The notes: a model not told the origin generated them from the letters alone. A stretch of 21,763 nt of DNA from Carex sylvatica (GCA_964058845.1 CAXKVR010000165.1:1-21763), one strand, 5' to 3'; positions 1 through 8,205 are shown, counted from the first letter of the stretch. Numbers and translations: made by a program.

Positions 1-363
1 AACACAAAATGAACAAAAAGAATTAATCAATTTGGATATATGTAGGTCATGTTTTAACAAAAGATCTTAGAAGGCTCTTGTCCGTTTAGATTTACTATCA
101 CAGAAAAATAAATCAAAACTTAGAGAAACAAAAGAAAATAATATAAATTATGCAACAAATTAAAAAAATTAATCAATTTATTAATAAAATGTACATGATC
201 CCTCTTTGTATAATTCAACTTTTTTTTTTTAGATGAAATCATATAGGTGGCTTTCTAACGATCTACTTCAAAAATAAATAAATAAACAAACATTCCAATA
301 AAATAGCAATTGCTTGCTCTATACTATATATTAAATACTCCCAAAACATTAACAAGTAGCTAG
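1..363. other. AT-rich flank without a gene
   Basis: This stretch is strongly AT-rich with short A and T runs and no convincing reading frame. It lies downstream of the F-box gene, which is on the minus strand, so it should hold that gene's 3' untranslated region and poly(A) signals. No particular site could be fixed. Confidence 0.5.
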
Positions 364-1799
364 TTACCATGGAGTAGGAGTCACCCAAAATGATGGAAGA
401 AGTTCATTCTGAGTGCTTCCGCTATAAAACAGAATTGATTTTCTTCTAATGTCATACATACCAATAAAATTATCACGAAAGTGAAAATAACAATCTGTGA
501 AGTAGATGCAGTTTGCCCTGCCATTGTAGCTTTGTGTCGGTAGAGAGAACGAGCTATTATTTCCTACGAACAACAACTGATCACCTATAGAATCTATCTT
601 AATCCACTTATACTGTGTTTCAACTTTATTAGGAATGCCCAAACAGGAATAGGGGGGCAATCGATCACAGGACGGATTGCATTTGTTTAGTGAGTGAACA
701 TCAAATCTATATTTCCCGATTAATCTTGAGACTAGTAATAGACGGTCTGATGCTATGACCAATAAGTTTCTACCAGGACTATTATTTATGTACGGGCTTT
801 CTGTAGCAATAATTTTCATGGAACTTGGATCTATGATGTCCCAACTCATTAAAACACCACAAATGTCAATGAGATAAAATTTTCCTTCATAATATATAAC
901 ATCAGAAAGTTTTGATAAAGAACATTCGATATTCGTCCATTTCTTATCTCCTATCCTGCAATAGGAGAGTCTCTTCATATATCCAACTATTGCCATTATA
1001 ATGCAATCTTGTTTAGATATTGCCGGATTCGTTGATAAGATTGTTTTGTGTATATAACCAAAGCCATCGACAGGATCATCAAATTTATCTTGACAAATTA
1101 ACCTAAAGATGAAAGTGTCAACTGAGGGTAGGTGTATTACACGCCTTGTTAAAGGATTCAAAAGGCTTACTTCCCTATGAACAGTGCCTTCTAGAGCAAG
1201 CCAGCCACATGAGGATCCACATACCCACTTGTTAGCTATCTCTGGCATAAATATTTCGTCACTTGCCCGTTCTCCACTCATTTTAACAAACTTTCGTGAA
1301 TCTGAATCTGGTTTGCAAGTGTTGAGCAATAATATTGGAACTCCAATTGGTATATTTCTTGGAAGACAAGAGATGCAATTGATGTAAATCAGCCGCCACG
1401 ATTTGCAGACTCCACCAAAAGATAAAAGATAAACAGAGCACACTTTTTTCATTATCTCATTCAATATGTCGTCAGGAAGATTAGCCCAATCACTGGCGGG
1501 CAATGCTAAACAAACAAAGTTTGAGTTATTATTTTATATCGACTCCTTAAATAAATAAAGTTTAGCATAAGAATAATAATTCAAGAAAGAAAATGTTTGG
1601 CGCCTTTCAATTCCAGCCTTCCATGATATACATCATATTTCAGATGAGAAAAAGAACATAATAACACAAACAAACAAGGAAAACAAATCTCACTTGGACT
1701 AGACGATGATCTGGCGGCCAGATGTTTGGGGCATTGGCGAATTTTATTTTTCTGCAATTTAAGCTTGAGTTGTAGTAACTTTAGCATTTGTTTTAACAT
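364..1799 (-). CDS. F-box protein with C-terminal DUF295 domain (two-exon model)
   Basis: The main exon (1505-364) encodes an F-box near its N-terminus (WANLPDDILNEI, then GVCKSWR) and ends in a DUF295/KIB-type domain (KIDSIGDQLLFVGNN, NCIYFTDCYFHF, GMYDI). Such proteins usually act as the substrate adaptor of an SCF (Skp1-cullin-F-box) ubiquitin ligase; the target cannot be told. This exon has no usable ATG: the in-frame stop TAA at 1536-1534 is followed only by a TTG at 1503. A good splice acceptor (TTTGTTTAG, AG at 1507-1506) lies just upstream. An ATG at 1799 opens a 106-nt exon ending at 1694 before a GTGAG donor. The phases fit, giving a 188-nt intron and about 415 residues. Exon 1 adds a Leu/Lys-rich then Ser-rich N-terminus. 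The frame is intact. The F-box/DUF295 call is firm; the intron is inferred. Confidence 0.8.
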
Positions 1800-2073
1800 G
1801 ATTTGTTGGCGCTTCTAAAATTTTTTAGGCTTTGGCAAAACAAAGAGAAAGGTTTATGTGTCAAGATAAACAAAGATATTTATATATAGATTTGTCTTAA
1901 AAAAAACAAGATGACACCTAAGTAACTAAAAAATTATACTTGCTATCTTGAAAATAGGCGCTATTTTTAGAGGACTATTTTAATGTACTTTCATTGCTTT
2001 TTTGTTAGCATATTATAACGATAAGAATTTTTTATTAAATATATTTAGAGTAAGGCTTGGGTGCTATGGATAG
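1800..2073. other. upstream region of the F-box gene
   Basis: AT-rich sequence that should hold the promoter and 5' untranslated region of the minus-strand F-box gene. An in-frame stop (TAG) lies shortly upstream of the ATG at 1799, so the reading frame does not extend further. No TATA box could be chosen with confidence. Confidence 0.4.
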
Positions 2074-2165
2074 TGATACGGGTTAACTCTGGGGAGTAGA
2101 CTGTATGCTAAAATGAGCTTGGGTTGGATTCGTTGTGCTCAAAGTCGCAGGCCGATAGATTGTTG
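2074..2165 (-). repeat. LTR end fragment of an old Ty3/gypsy element
   Basis: These 92 bp, starting TGATACGG, align with 21306-21397 with about 15 mismatches by eye (roughly 84% identity). The right-hand copy flanks a gag pseudogene, so both look like the same end of an LTR in the same orientation. The similarity stops at the base before the CACTA terminus at 2166. It could be the 3' LTR of the gag-bearing element or a separate insertion. Confidence 0.6.
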
Positions 2166-2196
2166 CACTAGTACAAAAAACTCCTTCACCGACCCT

Positions 2197-2540
2197 TAAC
2201 CACTGACTGTTTTAAGCAAAGTATCAGTGTTGCTCATACTACACTGACCCTTTTATTAAATAACAATCAGCGTTGTTGTTCAACACTGACGCTTTAAAAA
2301 CAGTCAGTGTTGGTACTCAACACTGACGGTTTATAAAAACAGTCAGTGTCGGTATCCAACACTGACTATTTTAAAGCGTCAGTGTTGAGTACCAACACTG
2401 ACGCTTTAAAAATAGTCAGTGTTGGTGTTCAACACTGACTGTTTTCTGAAAAACTGTCAATGTTGGTGTTCAACACTGACTGTTTTCTGAAAAACCGTCA
2501 GTGTTGATAACCAACACTGACTGTTTGTTCATTCGTCAGT
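2197..2540. repeat. CACTA subterminal palindromic repeats (left)
   Basis: Eight dyads of the form GTCAGTGTTG-n-CAACACTGAC follow each other, joined by short T- or A-rich links such as CTTTAAAAA. Each dyad could form a hairpin with a stem of about 10 bp. In CACTA elements, subterminal repeats of this sort are the binding sites of the DNA-binding transposase subunit; that role is known for the family and not shown here. Confidence 0.75.
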
Positions 2541-2544
2541 TAAA

Positions 2545-2984
2545 TTTTTTTCCTTAATTGTTTTTTTTTAAATATCATAATTAAAAATATATTATTTTGG
2601 TTTGAACATTTCATTGAACACATGTAATACATCAATTTATTTAATAATATCAAGTTAAAACTTAAAATCTTTCATGTTTTTACAAATACGAATTTAATAA
2701 TCAGAAGATAATGCAAGAAGATGAAGAATCCTAAAGAAAATCACAAGTTTTATGAAATGTGATTTCAATCGAAATTTTGCGTCTGTTGACAAATTTTATA
2801 AGCGAATCCAATTAAGTAATTTGTGGATATTTTATAATACAATTAAGTCATCTAAAATTTATAATATATTTTTAAACTTTGATTAGTTGTTAAGGAAGGA
2901 CGTACATAAATAAATAATATGATAATTTAATTTATGTTAAACAAAATAAAATAAAAATATGTTAATTAGAGACTTAGAATTTTA
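2545..2984. repeat. CACTA internal tandem repeat, copy 1
   Basis: About 440 bp running from TTTCCTTAATTG to a segment with ATATGTTAATTAGA. A second, clearly diverged copy begins at 3213 in the same orientation. Shared blocks include GGTTTGAACATTTCATTG, GAACACATGTAATACAT and CCAATTAAGTAATTTGTGGA. No coding potential was seen. Confidence 0.75.
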
Positions 2985-3212
2985 TAAATTTAAATTGTAG
3001 ATAGATGTAATGTTAGTCTTGAGAGGAAAGTGAAATTAATTTCACTTGTATATTTAAAATTAAATTGTTAGGCATGTATAACTATTTGAGAATAAAAATT
3101 TATGCATTGTGTATATTTTGTATGATATTTAATAATTAAGTTTAATTGTTTAAATTTCAATTATGTTTATTTTTCATATTTTTGTTTGTTTCATTTTTCA
3201 TTCTAATTTTCA

Positions 3213-3589
3213 TTTTTTTCCTTAATTGTTTTTTCTCAATATAATAATTAAAATATACTATTTTGGTTTGAACATTTCATTGAACACATGTAATACATTA
3301 ATTTATTTAATAAAATCAAGTTAACACTTCAAATATTTTAAGTTCTTAGAAATATGAATTTAATAATTACAAGAAAATGCAAGAAGATGGAGAATCCTAA
3401 AGAAAATGAGAGGTTATATGAAATGTGACTTCAACCGAGATTTTGCGTCCGTTGACAAATTTTAGAAGGAAATCCAATTAAGTAATTTGTGGATATTTTA
3501 CAATACAATTAAGTCTTCCAAAATTTATAATATATTTTTAAACTTTGATTAGTTGTTAAGAGAATATGTACATAAATAAATAATATGAT
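3213..3589. repeat. CACTA internal tandem repeat, copy 2 (split by the retrotransposon)
   Basis: This is the first part of the second copy of the 440-bp repeat. It breaks off at the insertion site, and the remaining 60 or so bases continue at 15609-15671. The intact first copy therefore shows what the site looked like before insertion. Confidence 0.75.
3585..3589. repeat. target site duplication ATGAT, left
   Basis: ATGAT directly precedes the left LTR and is repeated at 15604-15608 directly after the right LTR. A 5-bp duplication is the size expected for Ty3/gypsy integration. Confidence 0.95.
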
Positions 3590-3619
3590 TGATCGCACGA
3601 GAATATGCCAAAAAGTCTC

Positions 3620-3637
3620 AGTATAGCAAGCTATACT
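3620..3637. repeat. 18-bp palindrome near the 3' end of the LTR
   Basis: AGTATAGC-AA-GCTATACT has two perfect 8-bp arms separated by two bases. On the sense (minus) strand it lies about 30 nt before the end of the LTR, and a short T run follows. The copy in the other LTR is at 14169-14186. It could fold in the RNA end or act as a protein site. Confidence 0.8.
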
Positions 3638-3906
3638 TTTTAAACCTTTGTTATACTCTGTCAATTCAGATAGCAAGTGCACTATCCTGTCGTTGAGTAT
3701 GCTCAGGTATCGATCCACAGGGACGGAATAAAAACACTAGACTTATCCTAAAATCACTTAAGATTCTAGAAGTGAGAGAAATTGGTTTGGTTTTAGTTCT
3801 AACAATTCTACTAATTAAAAGATAGTAAAAGATAATTAAAGTTGTTTTCAATTGATAAAAGGGCGTTTCCAGGGTTCAGATTTCATTTCTGTTCAGTCTC
3901 AAGGCG

Positions 3907-3938
3907 TACGGCCCGTACAGATTCCCGTACGGTCCGTA
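3907..3938. repeat. palindrome pair in LTR (pair 1)
   Basis: Two exact units of TACGGNCCGTA at 3907-3917 and 3928-3938, spaced 21 bp start to start. The other LTR has the same pair at 14456-14487. Confidence 0.9.
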
Positions 3939-4021
3939 TGGCACCTCAAGTTAATGCTGCAGCTACTGTTTCCTGTGTTGATACTGTGTTTAGGGTTTCT
4001 TTTGACCAGATCTAGATACCT

Positions 4022-4119
4022 AACCTCAACTTTCGCATTTTGGCCTAATACCCGATTACCGGACTCAAGTACTTCCCTCTTAGATGCGTTAAACCTCAAC
4101 TTTCGCATTTTGGCCTAAT
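4022..4119. repeat. 28-bp direct repeat inside the LTR
   Basis: An identical 28-bp block (AACCTCAACTTTCGC then ATTTTGGCCTAAT) occurs at 4022-4049 and 4092-4119, 70 bp apart. The right LTR has it at 14571-14668. It contains no palindrome unit. Confidence 0.85.
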
Positions 4120-4750
4120 TTATCTAAGTTATTTGTTAGTTTACTAAAAGTATCCAAGGACTTTCGCCTCAAGGAAAGTTTCGCCTTTCGGGTACTCCTT
4201 GGTTTCACCCTACTTCATATACTTTATTCGGTTGGAATGAATTTCATAGACTTGGCTCCACACTTAGATGTGCGCATTCATCTAACGGGATGACTAATCA
4301 GATTCAAGCAAGCACAAATAGAGCAATAAAAATACTACATAACAAAGTAAAAACCAAGCGTTCAACACAAAATCATAGTAGCATACAAGCAAAACTAAAC
4401 TAGAAACTACATCTTACCCCTAGAAACTAAGTAAATTAGCTACTCATATTCATGAGATAGCACAAATAACAAGAAATAAAAGAGTTCATGATAAAACAGT
4501 GGAAAATCCGAAGATCCGTGGAAAACTCGCGTTCTTCCCTTCTCTTCTTCTTTTCCTCTTGTCCAAAACCTAGCAAGGATCAATGATAGAATGAATGATC
4601 CGAAAGTTATTGATTGATTAGCTATTAATCCTCTTTCCTGCTGTGGAATATCTCCTTTAATGCCCCAGATCACGCCTCCAGGGGTTTCCTTTTCGGCTCC
4701 TCAAATTGTGCTCAATTCAGATTCCAGCTGGATTTTCCGAATCAGCTTTG

Positions 4751-4782
4751 TACGGCCCGTACAGGATCCCGTACGGTCCGTA
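4751..4782. repeat. palindrome pair in LTR (pair 2)
   Basis: Exact units at 4751-4761 and 4772-4782, again spaced 21 bp. The right-LTR copy is at 15300-15331. Confidence 0.9.
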
Positions 4783-4851
4783 TGCCTGGGCTTTGACTTG
4801 GAGACTTTGTGCCTCTGTTGTGGATCCTTCTGTGTGGTTGGGCAGTTCTTG

Positions 4852-4883
4852 TACGGCCCGCACAGAATATCATACGGGCCGTA
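4852..4883. repeat. palindrome pair in LTR (pair 3)
   Basis: Units at 4852-4862 (one mismatch) and 4873-4883 (exact), spaced 21 bp. In the right LTR (15401-15432) the second unit has lost one G to A. Confidence 0.85.
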
Positions 4884-5054
4884 TGAAAAGTTGTCAGAAC
4901 CAGTTTTTCGCCCTTTTTCCTGCAAAATATCAAACAAAACATAGCAGTATCACATTTCATCAAAATATAAGTAAAAAGTCCACATTAATAGGCTTTAAAG
5001 CACAGGTTTCATTGTAAATTAGGGCCATAATTCAGATATAATATAGAGATATCA

Positions 5055-5070
5055 AATTCCCCCAAGCTTG
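5055..5070 (-). other. polypurine-like tract at the 3' LTR
   Basis: On the minus strand CAAGCTTGGGGGAATT runs straight into the LTR start TGATATC. The position and the G5A2 run fit the plus-strand primer of an LTR element, although two T residues sit at the boundary. An identical block recurs 311 bp away at 5365-5381. Confidence 0.7.
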
Positions 5071-5364
5071 AACTTTGCTTGTCCTCAAGCAAAAATTCTA
5101 ACTTAGGTGTGGTTCGGGTTGTTGGACTTACCTAAATGCAACTTAATCTACTAAGAGGAAAAATGTGCATGATCTTGCGTTCGTTAGAAATCCATTAGAG
5201 TCATTTTGGATAGTAACTTGGTTTCCTTTGGTCAATTTAATTCACCCCACAACTCAATTGATCAAACCCTAACTTCAAGAATGTAATGCTATTTGTAAGA
5301 ATTAAGCAATCAAACGTATCAATAGTTCATTCTTCACCAAATTTATGCCCTCATTTGTGGTTGG

Positions 5365-5391
5365 AAATTCCCCCAAGCTTGGAACAAGCTT
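5365..5391 (-). repeat. second polypurine-like block with hairpin
   Basis: AAATTCCCCCAAGCTTG here is identical over 17 nt to the block at the LTR boundary (5054-5070). AAGCTTG-GAA-CAAGCTT (5375-5391) can fold with a 7-bp stem. Confidence 0.8.
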
Positions 5392-5432
5392 AGGTCAGAA
5401 AGTCACGGACTTCGTGTGTTGATGTTTGTAAA

Positions 5433-5469
5433 GGCTCTGATACCATTTTTTTTTTTTTTTTTTTTTTTT
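5433..5469. other. tRNA-iMet 3'-end match followed by T24
   Basis: GGCTCTGATACCA (5433-5445) equals the last 13 nt of plant initiator tRNA-Met including CCA, and 24 T residues follow (5446-5469). On the sense strand of the element it reads as poly(A) then TGGTATCAGAGCC, the common iMet primer binding site. The element's real primer site is for tRNA-Asp, so this is extra. Confidence 0.75.
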
Positions 5470-6004
5470 ATAGGTGTACGGTCCGTATGGGAGACGAGCT
5501 CAAAGGCGCCTAACACGGCTTATTGCCAGTACTCTTATATTCTCCATCTTTTCCCTTCATATGCATCATGAATACACACATCCAATGATATTCATTCATA
5601 CCAATGGATGTCCTAATCTTTCTATTACTTTGAAATCCCATTTTTCTATTTTTACAAGGCATATTCCGGTTTCAAATGCTTTCTTGACACAATTCAATTC
5701 AATCCCACAAAGTCCCAAAACAGACTATCGTTTACAATTCTTTCAACCAAATGTGTGGTTATTTCCAATTTCCCAAATTCAACCATTTCACAACCAAAAT
5801 TTTTCAAATTGAACCCTAATTCACGCAATTCACACAGATTTAATCCTCAAAACATGCAAACACAGAAACAAACTAAGACAAACTAAATGCAAAATAAAGA
5901 AAATAACTAATCACCCCCCAAGCTTAGTCCGAGCATTGTCCTCAATGCTTCAGGATATGTGATGGGAAAAATAAAGAAGCTAGGGTAGGGAGAAAGAAAC
6001 CTGA

Positions 6005-7339
6005 TCAGTAGTCAGAAGAGGGGTCGAAGCGCCAGTCGCGAAACTGGTCCTCGATGTCACCAAGACGCTCAGCATAGTCAAACATGCAGCCACTAATCTC
6101 ATCCAGTCGAGTGGTGTGAATGGCCGTCTGCTCCTGGATGGCTGTGATGTAGCGGTCCTGCTGCAGCTGAGTGGCCTGGATATCAGTCATGAGGGAGTAG
6201 AGATCCCTAAGAGAGGGGTCAGCTGGGCAAGGGCGGGCATACGCAGATGTGGGTGGCTGGAAGGAGGTACTGGGGATGTCAGAGGCAGGAGGTGGAGTAG
6301 CGGAGACCAACCAGGTGGAGGGGTCGTCCACGGTGATGGATGGTCCAAATGGTAGGCGGCGGGAAGAGCCATCGGCAAAGCGCCACTCATAGTAGTCAGA
6401 ATAACCGGCCGGGCCACGGGAGATAGTGAGGAAGAGAGCCTGGCGGTAGCTCTCAAAGTCCATCAGAGTGGGGCCCGGACAGGGGTCTCGACCTGGATAC
6501 TCACCCAAGCCAAGGCGTTGCTTAATGACCTCGACATAAGCCCCAATTCTGATCTTGCCACCGTGCCTGGTTTTGGACTGCTGCCCAATCCAGTGCTGGA
6601 CCATGAGAAGGGCCAAGTCTGGATACTCGGAGTCGGCACGGAGCATGGTATCCATGAGCATGAGGTCGACGGTGTTGGCGCGGTTCTGAGTCTCACCGCG
6701 CGCAAAGATGGTAGAAGCAAGGGCGCGCTGGATGATACGAAGAACCGGGTGAGGGATGTAGCGTGCTCGGTATGATGCATTGGCGGAGCGAGGGCAGCCG
6801 GTGATCATGGCCCAGAAGGTATCTCGATCCCACCCAGGTCGGAAACTGAGAGTGTCAGTAGTGGGCTCGCGATGGAAACCGAACCACTCGCGTAGAGAGG
6901 AGAGATAGACACGATGGGTTTGATTACAGAGCCGGAATTTGATGAAGAGGACATCGTGGTTGTCCAACTTCAGCTCGAGAGAGGAGAGGAATTCCTTGGT
7001 GTCCATCTCGTAGGCGGGGTTGCGAATGTTCCAGAAATCGGGGCTGAACCCAATTCCAGCGGTGAGAAGGTTAAAATCATCCTCGACTCCAAGAGCGTGG
7101 AGTGTGTCGAAGTGAACCATGGCGGTGTTCTCGAATACTCGCCGTTGTAAAGAGATGAAGTTCTCGTACATCCGACGAGTGGGCATTTCAAAGTACCGTG
7201 CCGCGAAGCGGTCGGCGCGGTCGGTGTATTCACCAGAGGAAGTGCGGTCAGAGCCGGAGTCATAGGGCTCTGGTGAGGGATGACGGGGTGGTGTGGGGGA
7301 TCGGTCTTGGCGCCGCTTTTGACGGCGCTCACCAGACAT
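6005..7339 (-). CDS. ATHILA-ORF1-like protein (second gene of the element)
   Basis: The 444-residue frame lies after pol, where Athila elements carry an env-like or ORF1-like gene. It has ATG at 7339 and a stop at 6005. Residues 45-280 resemble the ATHILA ORF-1 family: a box around RYFEMPTRRMYENF, LHALGVEDDFNLL, then RPGWDRDTFWAMITG. The N-terminus is basic and Ser/Pro-rich (RRQKRRQDRSPTPPR), like a nuclear localisation signal. Residues 380-440 are Gln/Asp-rich and probably coiled coil. I see no signal peptide or membrane segment, so an envelope role is unlikely for this copy. The true function is unknown. A four-unit palindrome array ends 20 nt before the start codon, and a possible splice acceptor (CTTCCTACTGACAG) lies two bases before the ATG. 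The family match is from memory of motifs. Confidence 0.8.
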   Translation of the reverse strand: MSGERRQKRRQDRSPTPPRHPSPEPYDSGSDRTSSGEYTDRADRFAARYFEMPTRRMYENFISLQRRVFENTAMVHFDTLHALGVEDDFNLLTAGIGFSPDFWNIRNPAYEMDTKEFLSSLELKLDNHDVLFIKFRLCNQTHRVYLSSLREWFGFHREPTTDTLSFRPGWDRDTFWAMITGCPRSANASYRARYIPHPVLRIIQRALASTIFARGETQNRANTVDLMLMDTMLRADSEYPDLALLMVQHWIGQQSKTRHGGKIRIGAYVEVIKQRLGLGEYPGRDPCPGPTLMDFESYRQALFLTISRGPAGYSDYYEWRFADGSSRRLPFGPSITVDDPSTWLVSATPPPASDIPSTSFQPPTSAYARPCPADPSLRDLYSLMTDIQATQLQQDRYITAIQEQTAIHTTRLDEISGCMFDYAERLGDIEDQFRDWRFDPSSDY

Positions 7340-7358
7340 AGCTGTCAGTAGGAAGTGG

Positions 7359-7433
7359 TACGGCCCGGAGAGGGATTTGTACGGGTCGGACGGTGGTTGG
7401 TACGGCCTGGATGGGGAGTCTGTGCGGGCCGTA
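7359..7433. repeat. four-unit palindrome array before ORF2
   Basis: Four degenerate units begin at 7359, 7380, 7401 and 7423 (spacing 21, 21, 22), each with one or two mismatches to TACGGNCCGTA. The array ends 20 nt upstream of the ORF2 start codon on the minus strand. Confidence 0.75.
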
Positions 7434-7977
7434 GGGCTGGTGTGTGCTCAGAGGGGAAGGAGGCGGCTGGTAGGGTTTGTTTGGTGTCTTGGTAGAAAAG
7501 TTGTCGGCGGCAAGGGATTTGTAGTGCGGCCTGGAAGGAATCACGAGGGTGTAGCAGCGAACGAGGGCGGTGGTGCTGTGCTAGAGATGGTGACCGGAGG
7601 TGGTGAGCTGCTAGAGAAGATCGGTGACCGGTGGAAAAGAGAAGGGTGGTGTGGAGGTGAGGTGGCAGCGATCCGCTAGAGGCGGATAGAAAGGTGGCGG
7701 AGAGTTGGCGGCCGGTGGGTAGCTAGAGGCGGAGAGCGGCGGAGGAAAAGTTGCGGCGGCTAGGGTTTTGGTTATACGGGGTGGTGTTCGGTCCGTAGGA
7801 AGAAAACGACAAAAAGGATGTGGTGTGGGGTAGAGTCTGTCGGGGGGGGGTCGGGTTTAAAAGGGAAGAGGGTCTAACCGAAAGGACGGGAGTTAAGTCG
7901 AAGGGGTGTGAAGAGAAAAGGTCGCGCCCTTTGAGGTTCTGCCGCGCCCCTTGAGGCTCTGCGCCGAATGGTTCCCA

Positions 7978-8009
7978 TACGGCCCGTATGAAATATAGTA
8001 CGGACCGTA
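7978..8009. repeat. palindrome pair in the pol-ORF2 spacer
   Basis: Two exact units at 7978-7988 and 7999-8009, spaced 21 bp. A lone degenerate unit lies at 7787-7797. Confidence 0.9.
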
Positions 8010-8147
8010 CCAACTCCCAGAAATGGTTACTTCTCATGTCTGCTCAGAATTGAAAAATAACAACTACAAATTGAAAATTCAAAATTAAACTAATATAAAA
8101 CTAAAACAAAAGTAAAAGAAATGACTAAACAAAATAATTTTAAAATG

Positions 8148-8195
8148 CTTGGGTTGCCTCCCAAGAAGCGCTCATTTTAGGTCTTTAGCTAGACC
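8148..8195 (-). other. two hairpins just after the pol stop codon
   Basis: CTTGGG-TTGCCT-CCCAAG (8148-8165) and GGTCT-TTAGCT-AGACC (8180-8195) each form a short stem with a six-base loop. They lie 10 to 60 nt after the gag-pol stop on the sense strand. The block around TTGCCTCCCAAGAAGCGCT resembles a non-coding block I recall from other plant elements of this type. Confidence 0.6.
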
Positions 8196-8205
8196 ACCTT
8201 TCAAC

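Larger units (their letters stand above)
2166..3589. mobile_element. CACTA-like DNA transposon, left arm
   Basis: The arm opens with CACTAGTACAAAAAAC, a typical CACTA (En/Spm, CMC) terminal inverted repeat, followed at once by a dense block of palindromic subterminal repeats and then AT-rich filler holding a long tandem repeat. No transposase exon was seen in either arm, so the element looks non-autonomous. The Athila-type retrotransposon interrupts it at 3589/3590 and the sequence resumes at 15609. No matching terminal inverted repeat was found at the right, so that end is decayed or deleted. Confidence 0.65.
3590..5054 (-). repeat. 3' LTR of the Athila-type element
   Basis: The LTR is 1465 bp, starting TGATATCT and ending GCGATCA on the minus strand (TG...CA). 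Compared by eye with the other LTR it differs at three places, all C/T or G/A (near 3822, 4877 and 4930). It holds six palindrome units in three pairs, a 28-bp direct repeat, a U5 palindrome and, on the minus strand, a telo-box-like AAACCCTA at 3991-3998. Confidence 0.95.
5055..6004 (-). other. non-coding 3' internal region of the Athila-type element
   Basis: There is no supported gene between the end of ORF2 and the 3' LTR. The region holds three CCCCCAAGCTT blocks (plus strand), each beside a short hairpin, a 13-nt match to the 3' end of tRNA-iMet next to a 24-T run, and one palindrome unit at 5477-5487. A plus-strand frame at 5474-5812 looks like chance. Confidence 0.7.
7340..8205 (-). promoter_or_regulatory. 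pol-ORF2 spacer, 5'UTR- or promoter-like
   Basis: This 866-bp spacer has no convincing gene. On the sense strand it is C/T- and GC-rich in its second half and looks like a plant 5' leader: CCTTTTAAACCC (about 7855-7866), telo-box motifs AAACCCTA at 7761-7768 and 7471-7478, then CCGCCGC runs. It also holds seven palindrome units and two hairpins after the pol stop. It may drive or shape ORF2 expression, by an internal promoter or by splicing. Two short frames on the sense strand (8037-7723 and 7544-7329) have no recognisable motifs. Confidence 0.45.

Noticed and set aside
4660..5017. Plus-strand frames over the LTR and their copies at 15209-15566, with repeated YGPY
   Set aside because: They arise because the TACGGNCCGTA palindrome reads as YGPY on both strands. 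They lack domains and lie opposite the element's sense strand.
5474..5812. 112-codon plus-strand frame in the 3' region
   Set aside because: Antisense to the element, no motif, and it begins inside a palindrome unit next to a T run.
7723..8037. 104-codon sense-strand frame in the pol-ORF2 spacer
   Set aside because: No recognisable domain and Pro/Ser-rich composition as expected from C/T-rich sequence. Kept only as a mention in the spacer entry.
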